Assembly (NCBI GenBank): GCA_934193545.1
Contig: CAKPVL010000001.1
Location: 75,671 to 139,670, forward strand
Direction: 5' to 3'
Origin: an uncultured Granulicatella sp.
Lineage (GTDB): Bacteria; Bacillota; Bacilli; Lactobacillales; Aerococcaceae
Length of the DNA: 64,000 nucleotides
Part shown: positions 17,648 to 25,607 of the stretch, one piece after another
Numbering within the stretch: position 1 is the stretch's first letter
Layout of the letters: the number at the start of each line of letters is the position of its first letter
Position numbers and translations under genes: made by a program
Notes under the pieces: generated by a model
What the model saw: the letters and a program-made list of their open reading frames with translations, nothing else
Told to the model about the DNA's origin: nothing
Database searches by the model: none

Positions 17648-18682
17648 TTATGATAACAAGTTTCTTTCTGTTGCAACTTTATCATAAAATTGTTGCCACT
17701 GTTCTAGAATACTTTCTTTTGAATAGAATTGTTCGCCACGTTTTGAACCTTCACAGGCTTTTGCGTAATAATCGGCGTCTTCTTTTAGTTTTGTTAACTC
17801 GTCCTTAAAAGTTTGTTGACTGTTTGCTTTTAAGTAGTAGTCAAATAAAATTGGTTTGTACTCTGGTAAATCACGTAAGAGTAGTGGGATGTTTGCGTTC
17901 ATCGATTCTAAAATCGTCATTGGGAATAATTCCTCGAATGAAAGTTGAAGCATCACATCACCCATATTAAAGAACTCATTCATACGATCGCGTTCAACGA
18001 GTCCAAGGAAATGAACGTTGTCTGGAAGATCATCCATGTGTTCCATAATTTCTTTACGACCTTCAGAGATACCTTTAAAAGCAAAGTTTCCAGCCCAAAC
18101 AAATTGGATATCTGGCATTTTAGTTGCTAAGTCGATAAACTCAAGAACACCTTTACGCATTTGAAGCTGACCTGCAGAGACAACGGTAAATTTGTCTGGA
18201 TCTAATCCGAATTTCTTACGTAAATCTGCTTTGGATTGGTCTGTAATTTTATAGAACGTTTCACGAGATACGAAGTTTGGAATGTACGTTACTTTAGAAC
18301 GATCGACCCCATACTTTTCTAAATCATCAATAAAACGAGGATTTACAGTTACTAAATAGTCTGCTTGTTTATAAAATGATAAAACATATTTATAGAATAA
18401 CTCTTTAATTGGTTTTGGAAGAGAAATACTTTTTTCTAATGTTTCTGGTAAAAAGTGAACAGACGCAATTGTCGGTTGCTTTTTATTGTTTAAAAATGAT
18501 TTGAAAAGAAAATCTGGATTAATGGTATGGATATGGTTAATGTCAGCAATTTTAAGCTGATTCACAACCACTTTATAGCCTTTTAATCCTTCAGTTACAA
18601 GGTTTATTTGTTCCTCTGTCGCAGACATAACTCCTTGGCCTTTAACGCTGTCTGCACGAGTTAGCATATTGATTGTAAGCAT
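17648..18682 (-). CDS. Family-4 glycosyltransferase, probably for diacylglycerol glycolipids
   Basis: GT-B fold, GT4-type glycosyltransferase of 344 aa without a signal peptide. The N-terminus INMLTRADSVKGQGVMSA resembles CpoA/LafB/BgsA-type enzymes that add the second sugar to glycosyl-diacylglycerol, the anchor of lipoteichoic acid in streptococci and enterococci; that resemblance is from memory. The C-terminal nucleotide-sugar domain has VVSAGQLQMRKGVLEFIDLA and the EX7E-like motif FEELFPMTILESMNANIPLLL. Its usual partner, a larger first-sugar glycosyltransferase, is not in this window. It leads a two-gene minus-strand operon with the TVP38 protein, with a recognisable promoter upstream. 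Confidence 0.82.
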   Translation of the reverse strand: MLTINMLTRADSVKGQGVMSATEEQINLVTEGLKGYKVVVNQLKIADINHIHTINPDFLFKSFLNNKKQPTIASVHFLPETLEKSISLPKPIKELFYKYVLSFYKQADYLVTVNPRFIDDLEKYGVDRSKVTYIPNFVSRETFYKITDQSKADLRKKFGLDPDKFTVVSAGQLQMRKGVLEFIDLATKMPDIQFVWAGNFAFKGISEGRKEIMEHMDDLPDNVHFLGLVERDRMNEFFNMGDVMLQLSFEELFPMTILESMNANIPLLLRDLPEYKPILFDYYLKANSQQTFKDELTKLKEDADYYAKACEGSKRGEQFYSKESILEQWQQFYDKVATERNLLS

Positions 18683-18712
18683 AGTATCTCCTTATAAGTG
18701 TAATTCATAGCT

Positions 18713-18741
18713 ATTTTACCATGAAATCGCTCATTTGGAAA
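18713..18741 (-). promoter_or_regulatory. Promoter of the glycosyltransferase-TVP38 operon
   Basis: On the minus strand: TTTCCA (18736-18741), 17 bases, then an extended -10 TGGTAAAAT (hexamer 18713-18718). Confidence 0.72.
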
Positions 18742-18775
18742 ATAGGTTCCTAATCTTTGGATAAATTTAATGTTT

Positions 18776-18804
18776 TTGCCTTCTCGGGTGAATTTTTGTA
18801 TACT
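18776..18804 (+). promoter_or_regulatory. Promoter of the 108-aa orphan gene
   Basis: TTGCCT (18776-18781), a 17-base spacer and TATACT (18799-18804). Its position rules out the in-frame upstream start at 18770. Confidence 0.75.
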
Positions 18805-18832
18805 AGACAAGAAGAAAGAAACGAGGTCATTT

Positions 18833-19159
18833 ATGAAAAAAGCGAAAAAGTCAAACCGAAAATCTAAAGAGGAAGAAATGACATTAGTGGACTGCTATTA
18901 TATTCCAACGGTGATTGCAGAACAGTTTCGCTTACTAAGAGAGCACTGTGCACTTGAAGTTGAAAGGGAATTAGCAGCGTTATTTCCAAAAGTGACAAGA
19001 GAATCTAGAGAAGATGTTGGAGAAGTTGTCGTTTCTTATAATGAAGACGGCGTTTTAACGTGTGAAGTCACATTAAGCCCTGTTGAAGTTTCTAAATTAG
19101 AAAAGGAAATCTCAGCAGACCGCCTGAAAAAATACATCGAATCAAAAATAATAAATTAA
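18833..19159 (+). CDS. Small conserved-looking protein of unknown function
   Basis: A 108-aa soluble protein that I do not recognise. The ATG at 18833 is preceded by GAGG and lies 28 bases after the -10. The N-terminus is strongly basic (KKAKKSNRKSK), then comes a mixed helical/strand region with LVDCYYIPTVIAEQFRLL and a probable two-strand hairpin (VVVSYNEDGVLTCEVTLSP), and a charged C-terminal helix. There is no membrane segment, catalytic motif or metal-binding cluster. It has a good promoter and a strong terminator of its own, which supports it being a real, independently expressed gene. Confidence 0.75.
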   Translation: MKKAKKSNRKSKEEEMTLVDCYYIPTVIAEQFRLLREHCALEVERELAALFPKVTRESREDVGEVVVSYNEDGVLTCEVTLSPVEVSKLEKEISADRLKKYIESKIIN

Positions 19160-19164
19160 GAATC

Positions 19165-19199
19165 ATAAACTGGGCAATTGTCCAGTTTATTTTGTTTTT
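19165..19199 (+). terminator. Intrinsic terminator after the 108-aa orphan
   Basis: An 11-bp stem (ATAAACTGGGC with its complement, one G-T pair), AATT loop, and a TTTTGTTTTT tail. Confidence 0.9.
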
Positions 19200-19212
19200 A
19201 AAGCCGATATTT

Positions 19213-19241
19213 TAGAAAGGGTCTATTAGTTTTGGTACAAT
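19213..19241 (+). promoter_or_regulatory. Promoter of the iron alcohol dehydrogenase gene
   Basis: TAGAAA (19213-19218), 17 bases, then extended -10 TGGTACAAT (hexamer 19236-19241). Confidence 0.65.
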
Positions 19242-19270
19242 TAAAGTAAGAACAAATGAGGTGATTTGAA

Positions 19271-20449
19271 ATGACACATGAAATTCAAAATTTTACATTC
19301 CAAAATCCAACAAAGATTTTATTTGGAAGAAATCGTATTGAAGATATTGATAATGAAATTCCTAAAGACGCTAAAGTATTAGTTCTTTATGGGGGCGGCT
19401 CTGTTAAGAAAAATGGATCATTTGATCGTGCTGTTAAAGCTTTAGGGAATCGTGAATGGGATGAGTTTTCAGGAATTGAAGCCAACCCAACATTTGAAAC
19501 ATTAATGAAAGCTGTTGAGAAAGTTCGTGCTGGTAACTTTACTTATTTACTAGCTATAGGCGGCGGTTCTGTGATTGATGGGACTAAATTTGTTTCTGCA
19601 GCAAGTCTCTTTACAGAAGATCCTGTTGATTTATTTGGATGGGGTGTAGGTAAAGGATTACCTGTTCAAGAGGTTGTTCCTTTCGGGACGATTCTTACAC
19701 TTCCTGCAACGGGTTCAGAGATGAACTCAGGTGCGGTGATTACACTTGTTGAGAAAAAAGCTAAAGTAAGTTTCCGTGGGCCAAAGACATTCCCGGTATT
19801 TTCAGTATTGGAGCCTGAATTGACCTATACATTACCGGTACGTCAATTAGTGAATGGTTTGCTAGATACTTTTATCCACGTGATGGAAAACTATTTAACA
19901 TATCCAGTAGGAGCACTACTTCAAGATCGTTATGCAGAAAGTATTTTGCAAACGTTAATTGAAATTGCACCTCGTGTCATTGACACAGATCATATTGATT
20001 ACAATGACCGCGGAACATTTATGTGGTGCGCAACAAATGCATTAAATGGAACGATTAACTTAGGCGTACCAACGGACTGGTCTTCACATGCATTAGGTCA
20101 CGAAATTACATTAAATCATGGTATTGATCATGGTCGTACATTATCGATTGTCTTACCAGCAATGATGAAAGTAAGAAAACAGCAGAAATTTGATAAATTA
20201 GTACAATACGGAAAACGTGTATGGAATTTATCAGGAAGCGATGAAGAAATTGTTGATGGGGCAATTGCTAAAACAGAAGAGTTCTTTAAATCATTAAGAG
20301 CTCCAATTCGCTTTAGCGATGTGAATCTAGGTGAAGATGTCTTACAAGCTTTAGTGGACGGCTTAACACGTCACAAGAAAGTGAAATTATCTGAGCATGG
20401 AGATTTAACGCCAGAAGTCGCAATGGAAGTGTATAAAGAAGCGTTATAG
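19271..20449 (+). CDS. Iron-containing alcohol dehydrogenase (YqhD/BdhA-like)
   Basis: Group III metal-dependent alcohol dehydrogenase of 392 aa that reduces aldehydes to alcohols with NAD(P)H. The N-terminal Rossmann domain carries LVLYGGGSVKKNG and AIGGGSVIDGTKF; the metal-binding C-terminal domain has HALGHEITLNHGIDHGRTLS with the conserved His ligands. The N-terminal FQNPTKILFGRN segment resembles YqhD and butanol dehydrogenases. Cofactor and substrate are not decided by sequence. It has its own promoter. The next gene follows after 48 bases with its own AGGAGGGG site and may be co-transcribed. Confidence 0.9.
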   Translation: MTHEIQNFTFQNPTKILFGRNRIEDIDNEIPKDAKVLVLYGGGSVKKNGSFDRAVKALGNREWDEFSGIEANPTFETLMKAVEKVRAGNFTYLLAIGGGSVIDGTKFVSAASLFTEDPVDLFGWGVGKGLPVQEVVPFGTILTLPATGSEMNSGAVITLVEKKAKVSFRGPKTFPVFSVLEPELTYTLPVRQLVNGLLDTFIHVMENYLTYPVGALLQDRYAESILQTLIEIAPRVIDTDHIDYNDRGTFMWCATNALNGTINLGVPTDWSSHALGHEITLNHGIDHGRTLSIVLPAMMKVRKQQKFDKLVQYGKRVWNLSGSDEEIVDGAIAKTEEFFKSLRAPIRFSDVNLGEDVLQALVDGLTRHKKVKLSEHGDLTPEVAMEVYKEAL

Positions 20450-20497
20450 TTTTTTAGGATAGGTGTTTTGTGTTTCTAACCGTAGGAGGGGATAGAA

Positions 20498-21997
20498 ATG
20501 GGTAAGCAGTCCATCTACGAAGAGTTTCTTCGAAATAGAAAGAGGGTTCCAAAAATTCCGTATTCATTCATGAAAGATGCCGTGGATGGGAAGGGAGAGT
20601 TCTTTGCCTTTGCACTCGGAAAACGCGTGAAGAGTCAAGACCGATTACCGCAATTCTATCATGCGATGACAAAACTACTGAATCCAAATGTGGAAGTATG
20701 CGAAGGTATCCTAAAGTTTGATATTCCAGTGATTTACTGGATAGAGCCTCTACTTATCCATTGGAAGGAGTTTGTCGACCAGTTATCCTCCGAAATGAAG
20801 GACTTTCTATGCGATCGATTAACGGTATTACTTGAAGTCACTACCGTAAAAGAAGAATTTAGATTAGTGTTAATGCTACTAGTATTTTTTGATAATGAAA
20901 TCACTCAGCGGAAGATTCAATACTTCGAGAAACATAGTGCGTATACTTTTTATATCGTGTTTGCAAAATCTTATTGCATTCATGAGAGTCAGTGGAGAGA
21001 GTATCTAGAAAAACTCGAACCCTCACTTAGTGGATATGGACGCTTATATTACTTATTCTTCTATCCAATCAGAACGAAAGCAGATGCTTTTTATTTACTG
21101 AATGTGATGATGAAACAAGTTAGCATGCGACCTATTGCTGCCAAAAGTTGTATGTATCATCCAAAATTACTTCGTGTCATTATGGCGCATGAAATGACTC
21201 CAGAGGTTGAACGCAATTATCAACTGTGTATTTTACATGGTACAACTGATGAACTCTTTAATCAGTGGTTAGTAGAATCCATTTATCCATTGTCGTTTTT
21301 AACGAAAAAGAATCGCTGTCTCACTATAGAATCGCTAGCACTATTATATCGAATGAAAGAATGTTTAGATTTAGAACTTTCCATTTGTACAGATGTGGAA
21401 TCGGAAGAGTTTCATCAATACCATTATTTAAAAGGTCTCGTGGATAAAGTCATTTGGTCGTCGCAGTCAAAAGTGGAATCCTTAATAGAGGCTTCGTTGA
21501 AAGTAACCAATCGTGATGATGCTATCATTTTATTTGTTTTAAGCAAAACGAATAGTAAACTACGATTTTCACAGTTCAATAAACTGTTAGAAAAAGATCC
21601 ATTATCGCTAACGGCATTAGAGTACATTGAGAAATCAACTTCGAAAGTCTTTATCGAAGGTACGATTGATTACATAAAAGGAGTTGTAAGACCCGAAGTT
21701 TATGACTATATGAAGCAACATTCGACTTTGGTTTTACCTCCTCAGTTCTTCGCGCTATCGAAATGGCATGAGGTCATTTTAAGTAAGATGATTGAGTTTC
21801 AACTCATCGATTACGACTATATTTGGCAAGTGCTTCATTTTCCAGACCATCTAGTGCGCTTGAAAGTGATAGAATTATTAAAAACGTTAAAACTATTGAG
21901 TAAAAAAGAGGTGCGATTATTCTTATATCCTGTATATAAGGATGAAATGGACCGAGAGTTAAAAGATGAATTCGAAAAAATTGTATGGCAACGATAA
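20498..21997 (+). CDS. 499-aa protein of unknown function
   Basis: I do not recognise this protein. It is soluble-looking with no signal peptide, about 499 aa, rich in Leu, Tyr, Phe and Lys, and appears almost wholly alpha-helical with alternating hydrophobic and charged segments, which would suit a helical-repeat fold of HEAT or ARM type. Near the end, FPDHLVRLKVIELLKTLKLL looks like one such repeat. No catalytic motif is visible. Start and ribosome site (GGAGGGGATAGAA before ATG) are good. It lies between an alcohol dehydrogenase and uvrC, whose start comes 20 bases after its stop, so it may be co-transcribed with uvrC. Confidence 0.75.
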   Translation: MGKQSIYEEFLRNRKRVPKIPYSFMKDAVDGKGEFFAFALGKRVKSQDRLPQFYHAMTKLLNPNVEVCEGILKFDIPVIYWIEPLLIHWKEFVDQLSSEMKDFLCDRLTVLLEVTTVKEEFRLVLMLLVFFDNEITQRKIQYFEKHSAYTFYIVFAKSYCIHESQWREYLEKLEPSLSGYGRLYYLFFYPIRTKADAFYLLNVMMKQVSMRPIAAKSCMYHPKLLRVIMAHEMTPEVERNYQLCILHGTTDELFNQWLVESIYPLSFLTKKNRCLTIESLALLYRMKECLDLELSICTDVESEEFHQYHYLKGLVDKVIWSSQSKVESLIEASLKVTNRDDAIILFVLSKTNSKLRFSQFNKLLEKDPLSLTALEYIEKSTSKVFIEGTIDYIKGVVRPEVYDYMKQHSTLVLPPQFFALSKWHEVILSKMIEFQLIDYDYIWQVLHFPDHLVRLKVIELLKTLKLLSKKEVRLFLYPVYKDEMDRELKDEFEKIVWQR

Positions 21998-22017
21998 TGT
22001 TTAGAAAGGAAGATTGA

Positions 22018-23793
22018 ATGGCCAGTGAATTAATTGAAAGTAAACTAAAGAATCTTCCTGATTTACCAGGTTGTTACATAATGCGAAATGCTAATGACGA
22101 TATTATTTATATCGGGAAAGCCAAAAATCTAAAAAATCGTGTTCGCTCTTATTTTAGAGGCGCCCATGATACAAAGACGGAAAAATTAGTGAGCGAGATT
22201 CACCATTTTGAGTATATTGTGACAAAGACAAATAAAGAGTCTCTCTTACTTGAGATTAACCTGATTAAAAAATATCAACCGCACTACAATATTAAGTTAA
22301 AACAAGGAACGATGTATCCTTACTTAAAGATTACAAACGAAAAAGACCCACAACTAGTGATATCTCATAAGGTAGAAAAGGATGCGGGGATTTATTTTGG
22401 TCCTTATCCAAATGTCACTGCAGCGACAGGAACGCAGCAACTCATCCAGAAAATTTATCCACTTCGAAAATGTGGAAAGAATGAAACACGAGCTTGTTTC
22501 TATTACCATCTAGGGCAATGTATTGGTTGTTGTGATCATGAAGTTTCAAAAGAAGAGTATGATGCGCAGATTAAGAAAATCCAACGATTCTTAAACGGAG
22601 ATGTGAAGACGATCAAAGATGATTTGGCCTCAAAGATGAATGAAGCTTCCGAAAGACTCGATTTTGAAAAGGCGATGGATTATCGTGATCAAATAAAGTA
22701 CATCGAAGCAACTGTCGAAAAACAAAATATTATGAATGCGGACTTTACGAATCGTGATGTATTCTCTTATGTCGTTGATAGAGGATGGATTTCGATTCAA
22801 GTCTTCTTACTCAGACAGTCAACGATTATTAAACGTGAAGCAGCGATGTTTCCAATTTATGACCAGATAGAAGATGAAGTCCTATCATTTATCATTCAGT
22901 TTTATGAAGACCAAAACCATATTCTTCCAAAAGAAATCTTGGTTCCAGAAGCGATTGATCAAGAACTATTATCAGAAACGCTTGGCGTGAAGGTGATGAC
23001 ACCAAAACGTGGCTCTAAGAAACGAATGTTAGACCTAGCTACTCAAAATAGTGAGATTTCATTGAATGAGAAGTTCAGAAGAGAAGAGCAAAGTCAGTTG
23101 AAGACAAAAGGTGCCTTAGAAGAACTTGCAGAAGCATTAGGGTTAGAAAAAGTATCAGTGATTGAATCGTTTGACCATTCGAATATTCAAGGAACTAATC
23201 CTGTATCCGCGATGGTGGTCTTTAAGGATGGAAAACCAGACCGAAAGAACTACCGTAAGTTCAAAGTGAAAACTGTTGTGGGAAGTCACGAATTTGCGAC
23301 GACACAAGAAGTCATTCGTAGACGTTATTCAAGATTATTGAGAGAAGGAGCTAGACTTCCAGATTTAATCTTAATGGATGGTGGTAAAATCCAAATGAGA
23401 GCAGCCATTGAAGTTTTAGAAGATGAATTAGGTCTAGAGATTCCTGTATGTGGAATGGTGAAAAATGAAAAACACAAAACCGCTACATTACTCTATGGTG
23501 AAGACTATAAGGAAATCGATTTAGATAGAAAAGGGCAAGCGTTCCAACTGATTCAACGTGTGCAGGAGGAAGTTCACAGATTTGCGATTACATTTCATAG
23601 ACAAGTGCGAAGTAAAAATACATTCGCTTCGAAATTAGAAATGATTGATGGTGTCGGTCCGCAAACAAGAAAGAAACTATTGCGTCATTTTAAAACGATA
23701 ACAGCAATGAAACAAGCCAGTCTTGAGGAGTTACAAACTATCGGAATTTCCGAGAGAGTAGCCAGAAATATTCTTGAAGAACTAGGTAAATAA
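22018..23793 (+). CDS. uvrC: Excinuclease ABC subunit C
   Basis: Nucleotide-excision repair nuclease that makes both incisions around a UvrAB-marked lesion. The N-terminal GIY-YIG domain is clear (GCYIMRNANDDIIYIGKAKN), followed by a Cys-containing region (KCGKNETRACFYYHLGQC), a UvrB-binding UVR motif near residues 200-235 (ASERLDFEKAMDYRDQI), the RNase H-like 5'-incision domain (SFDHSNIQG, LILMDGGKIQMRA), and two helix-hairpin-helix motifs at the C-terminus (DGVGPQTRKKLLRHF). The 591-aa length is normal. AAAGGAAG precedes the ATG. Confidence 0.97.
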   Translation: MASELIESKLKNLPDLPGCYIMRNANDDIIYIGKAKNLKNRVRSYFRGAHDTKTEKLVSEIHHFEYIVTKTNKESLLLEINLIKKYQPHYNIKLKQGTMYPYLKITNEKDPQLVISHKVEKDAGIYFGPYPNVTAATGTQQLIQKIYPLRKCGKNETRACFYYHLGQCIGCCDHEVSKEEYDAQIKKIQRFLNGDVKTIKDDLASKMNEASERLDFEKAMDYRDQIKYIEATVEKQNIMNADFTNRDVFSYVVDRGWISIQVFLLRQSTIIKREAAMFPIYDQIEDEVLSFIIQFYEDQNHILPKEILVPEAIDQELLSETLGVKVMTPKRGSKKRMLDLATQNSEISLNEKFRREEQSQLKTKGALEELAEALGLEKVSVIESFDHSNIQGTNPVSAMVVFKDGKPDRKNYRKFKVKTVVGSHEFATTQEVIRRRYSRLLREGARLPDLILMDGGKIQMRAAIEVLEDELGLEIPVCGMVKNEKHKTATLLYGEDYKEIDLDRKGQAFQLIQRVQEEVHRFAITFHRQVRSKNTFASKLEMIDGVGPQTRKKLLRHFKTITAMKQASLEELQTIGISERVARNILEELGK

Positions 23794-23809
23794 CTATATA
23801 TTTTTTTGA

Positions 23810-23846
23810 AATGAAACAGGTTGTAAAATCTGTTTCATTTTTATTT
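23810..23846 (+). terminator. Intrinsic terminator after uvrC
   Basis: A 10-bp stem (AATGAAACAG with CTGTTTCATT) and a TTTTATTTTG tail. Confidence 0.85.
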
Positions 23847-23934
23847 TGTTTTTCAAGCTTTATTCATTGTGTTTTAATGGGGAGTATGGTATCGTTCACT
23901 ATGTTGAAAAAATAAACAAAAGGTGGTTAAACCA

Positions 23935-24810
23935 ATGAAAAAATGGATGAAAGCTGGTTTCGTTGCTGTGGCTACATTATTAGCAGCATGCGGAGCAAAC
24001 ACAACTAAAACACAAGAAACAACTGTATCAGTTTCAGAAGCGCAAGCGAACTGGGACAAAATTGTTGAATCAGGTGTCATTAAAGTATCAACTGCAGGTA
24101 CTTTATATCCACAATCATTCCATAATGATAAAAACGAATTAACTGGTTATGATGTAGAAATTATGAAGGAAGTTGCGAAACGCTTAAACCTTAAAGTTGA
24201 ATTTACAGAAATGGGTGTTGACGGAATGTTAACAGCTTTAGACAGTGGTATGACAGATATCGCAAACTACTCAATTGAAGAAGGTGCGAAAAACTTCGAC
24301 GCATACTTACACACTACACCTCATAAATACTCATTTACATCAATGGTTGTTCGTGGAAGCGACAACTCAGGAATTCATTCTTGGGAAGATGTAAAAGGTA
24401 AAAAAGCTGCTGGTGCTGCAAGTACAAACTACATGAAAATTGCTAAAAAACTTGGTGCTGAATTAGTCGTATATGACAACGTAACAAATGACGTATATAT
24501 GTCTGATTTAGTAAACGGACGTACAGATGTAATTATCAACGATTACTACTTACAATCAATCGCCGTTGCTTTTGCTAAAGATAAATATGACATTAAGATT
24601 AACGAAGGCGTTTATGCAAACCCATATAGCGCAAGTTTCTCAATTTCACTAAACAACACTGTATTACGTGATAAGTTCAATGAAGCTATGGATGCGATGA
24701 AGAAAGACGGAACTTTGAAAAAAATCTCTGAACAATTCTTCGCTGGTCAAGACGTAACTGAACCTAAAGATTTCAAGACAGAAAAAATCGATATTTCAGA
24801 TGTAGACTAA
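23935..24810 (+). CDS. Amino-acid ABC transporter substrate-binding lipoprotein
   Basis: Family-3 extracellular solute-binding protein of 291 aa for polar amino acids or a related compound. The ATG at 23935 is chosen since AAAGGTGG lies 8 bases upstream; the in-frame GTG at 23923 falls within that site. The signal peptide ends in the lipobox LLAAC, so the mature protein is a lipoprotein anchored at a Cys near residue 18. The SBP_bac_3 domain shows GVIKVSTAGTLYPQSF, ELTGYDVEIMKEVAKRLN and DVIINDYYLQ. Ligand is not predictable. TTTTCA/17/TTTAAT at 23850-23878 is a possible promoter. The stop is one base before the permease start, but no ATPase gene is adjacent. Confidence 0.92.
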   Translation: MKKWMKAGFVAVATLLAACGANTTKTQETTVSVSEAQANWDKIVESGVIKVSTAGTLYPQSFHNDKNELTGYDVEIMKEVAKRLNLKVEFTEMGVDGMLTALDSGMTDIANYSIEEGAKNFDAYLHTTPHKYSFTSMVVRGSDNSGIHSWEDVKGKKAAGAASTNYMKIAKKLGAELVVYDNVTNDVYMSDLVNGRTDVIINDYYLQSIAVAFAKDKYDIKINEGVYANPYSASFSISLNNTVLRDKFNEAMDAMKKDGTLKKISEQFFAGQDVTEPKDFKTEKIDISDVD

Positions 24811-24811
24811 T

Positions 24812-25471
24812 ATGTTAAATAAAATTTTTGATATTAATATTGCGATTAATAACTTTTGGTTTATTCTTAGTGGATTGGGATATACATTAGGAGTCGCGTT
24901 AACGAGTTTTGTATTCGGAACGATTTTAGGATTCGTTCTCGTTTTAATGAGACGTTCAAGATTCCGTTTATTAAGATGGATTGCGACTTTTCATGTTTCC
25001 TTTATGCGCGGAACACCAACGCTAGTATTTTTATTCTTACTATATTTTGGTTTACCATTCTTAAAAATAACGTTACCGGCTTTAGTCTGTGCGCTCCTTT
25101 GCTTTAGTATTGCAAGTAGTGCGTATATTTCTGAAGTATTGCGTTCAGCAATGGATGCAGTCGATAATGGCCAATGGGAAGCAGCGATGTCTCTTGGAAT
25201 GAGTTATCGACAAACGTTGCAAAAAGTCATCGTTCCACAAGCGTTTCGAATCGCCATTCCACCATTAAGTAATGTGTTGCTTGATATGATTAAGGGATCG
25301 TCTCTTGTAGCGATGATTTCACTACCTGACATTTTCCAAAATGCGAAAATTGTTGGTGGACGTGAGCAAAACTATATGACGGTTTATATTTTGGTGGCCA
25401 TTATTTACTGGATTATCTGTTTGCTTTTCGAACAAGGGCAACGATATTTAGAAAAGAAAATGGCACTTTAA
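24812..25471 (+). CDS. Amino-acid ABC transporter permease
   Basis: HisM/GlnP-type inner-membrane permease of 219 aa with five or six hydrophobic helices. The EAA loop that contacts the ATPase is intact (QWEAAMSLGMSYRQTLQKVI followed by VPQAFRIAIPPLSN), and the N-terminal SFVFGTILGFVLVLMRRS helix and FMRGTPTLVFLFLLYF segment are typical. It directly follows the binding protein and is closed by a terminator, so the unit has only these two genes. The needed ATP-binding subunit must be encoded elsewhere or shared with another transporter. Confidence 0.92.
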   Translation: MLNKIFDINIAINNFWFILSGLGYTLGVALTSFVFGTILGFVLVLMRRSRFRLLRWIATFHVSFMRGTPTLVFLFLLYFGLPFLKITLPALVCALLCFSIASSAYISEVLRSAMDAVDNGQWEAAMSLGMSYRQTLQKVIVPQAFRIAIPPLSNVLLDMIKGSSLVAMISLPDIFQNAKIVGGREQNYMTVYILVAIIYWIICLLFEQGQRYLEKKMAL

Positions 25472-25484
25472 TAGAAAATAGTAC

Positions 25485-25517
25485 AGAGAACTGTGTAAAA
25501 GCAGTTCTCTTTTTTTA
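25485..25517 (+). terminator. Intrinsic terminator after the ABC permease
   Basis: Perfect 9-bp stem AGAGAACTG/CAGTTCTCT and a TTTTTTT tail. Confidence 0.93.
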
Positions 25518-25535
25518 TACAAACGTTGAAACTAT

Positions 25536-25564
25536 TTGAAGTATAGGCATTTCTTCGTTAAAAT
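25536..25564 (+). promoter_or_regulatory. SigA promoter of the helicase operon
   Basis: TTGAAG (25536-25541), 17 bases, TAAAAT (25559-25564). It overlaps the in-frame extension upstream of the helicase start and so argues for the ATG at 25608. Confidence 0.8.
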
Positions 25565-25607
25565 GAATAGGACTCAAAAGAACAAATGGTTATCGGAAAG
25601 GACACTT

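Noticed and set aside
25536-25607. Longer N-terminus for the DEAD-box helicase
   Set aside because: The in-frame extension begins within the -35 and covers the -10 of its promoter; the ATG at 25608 has the ribosome site.
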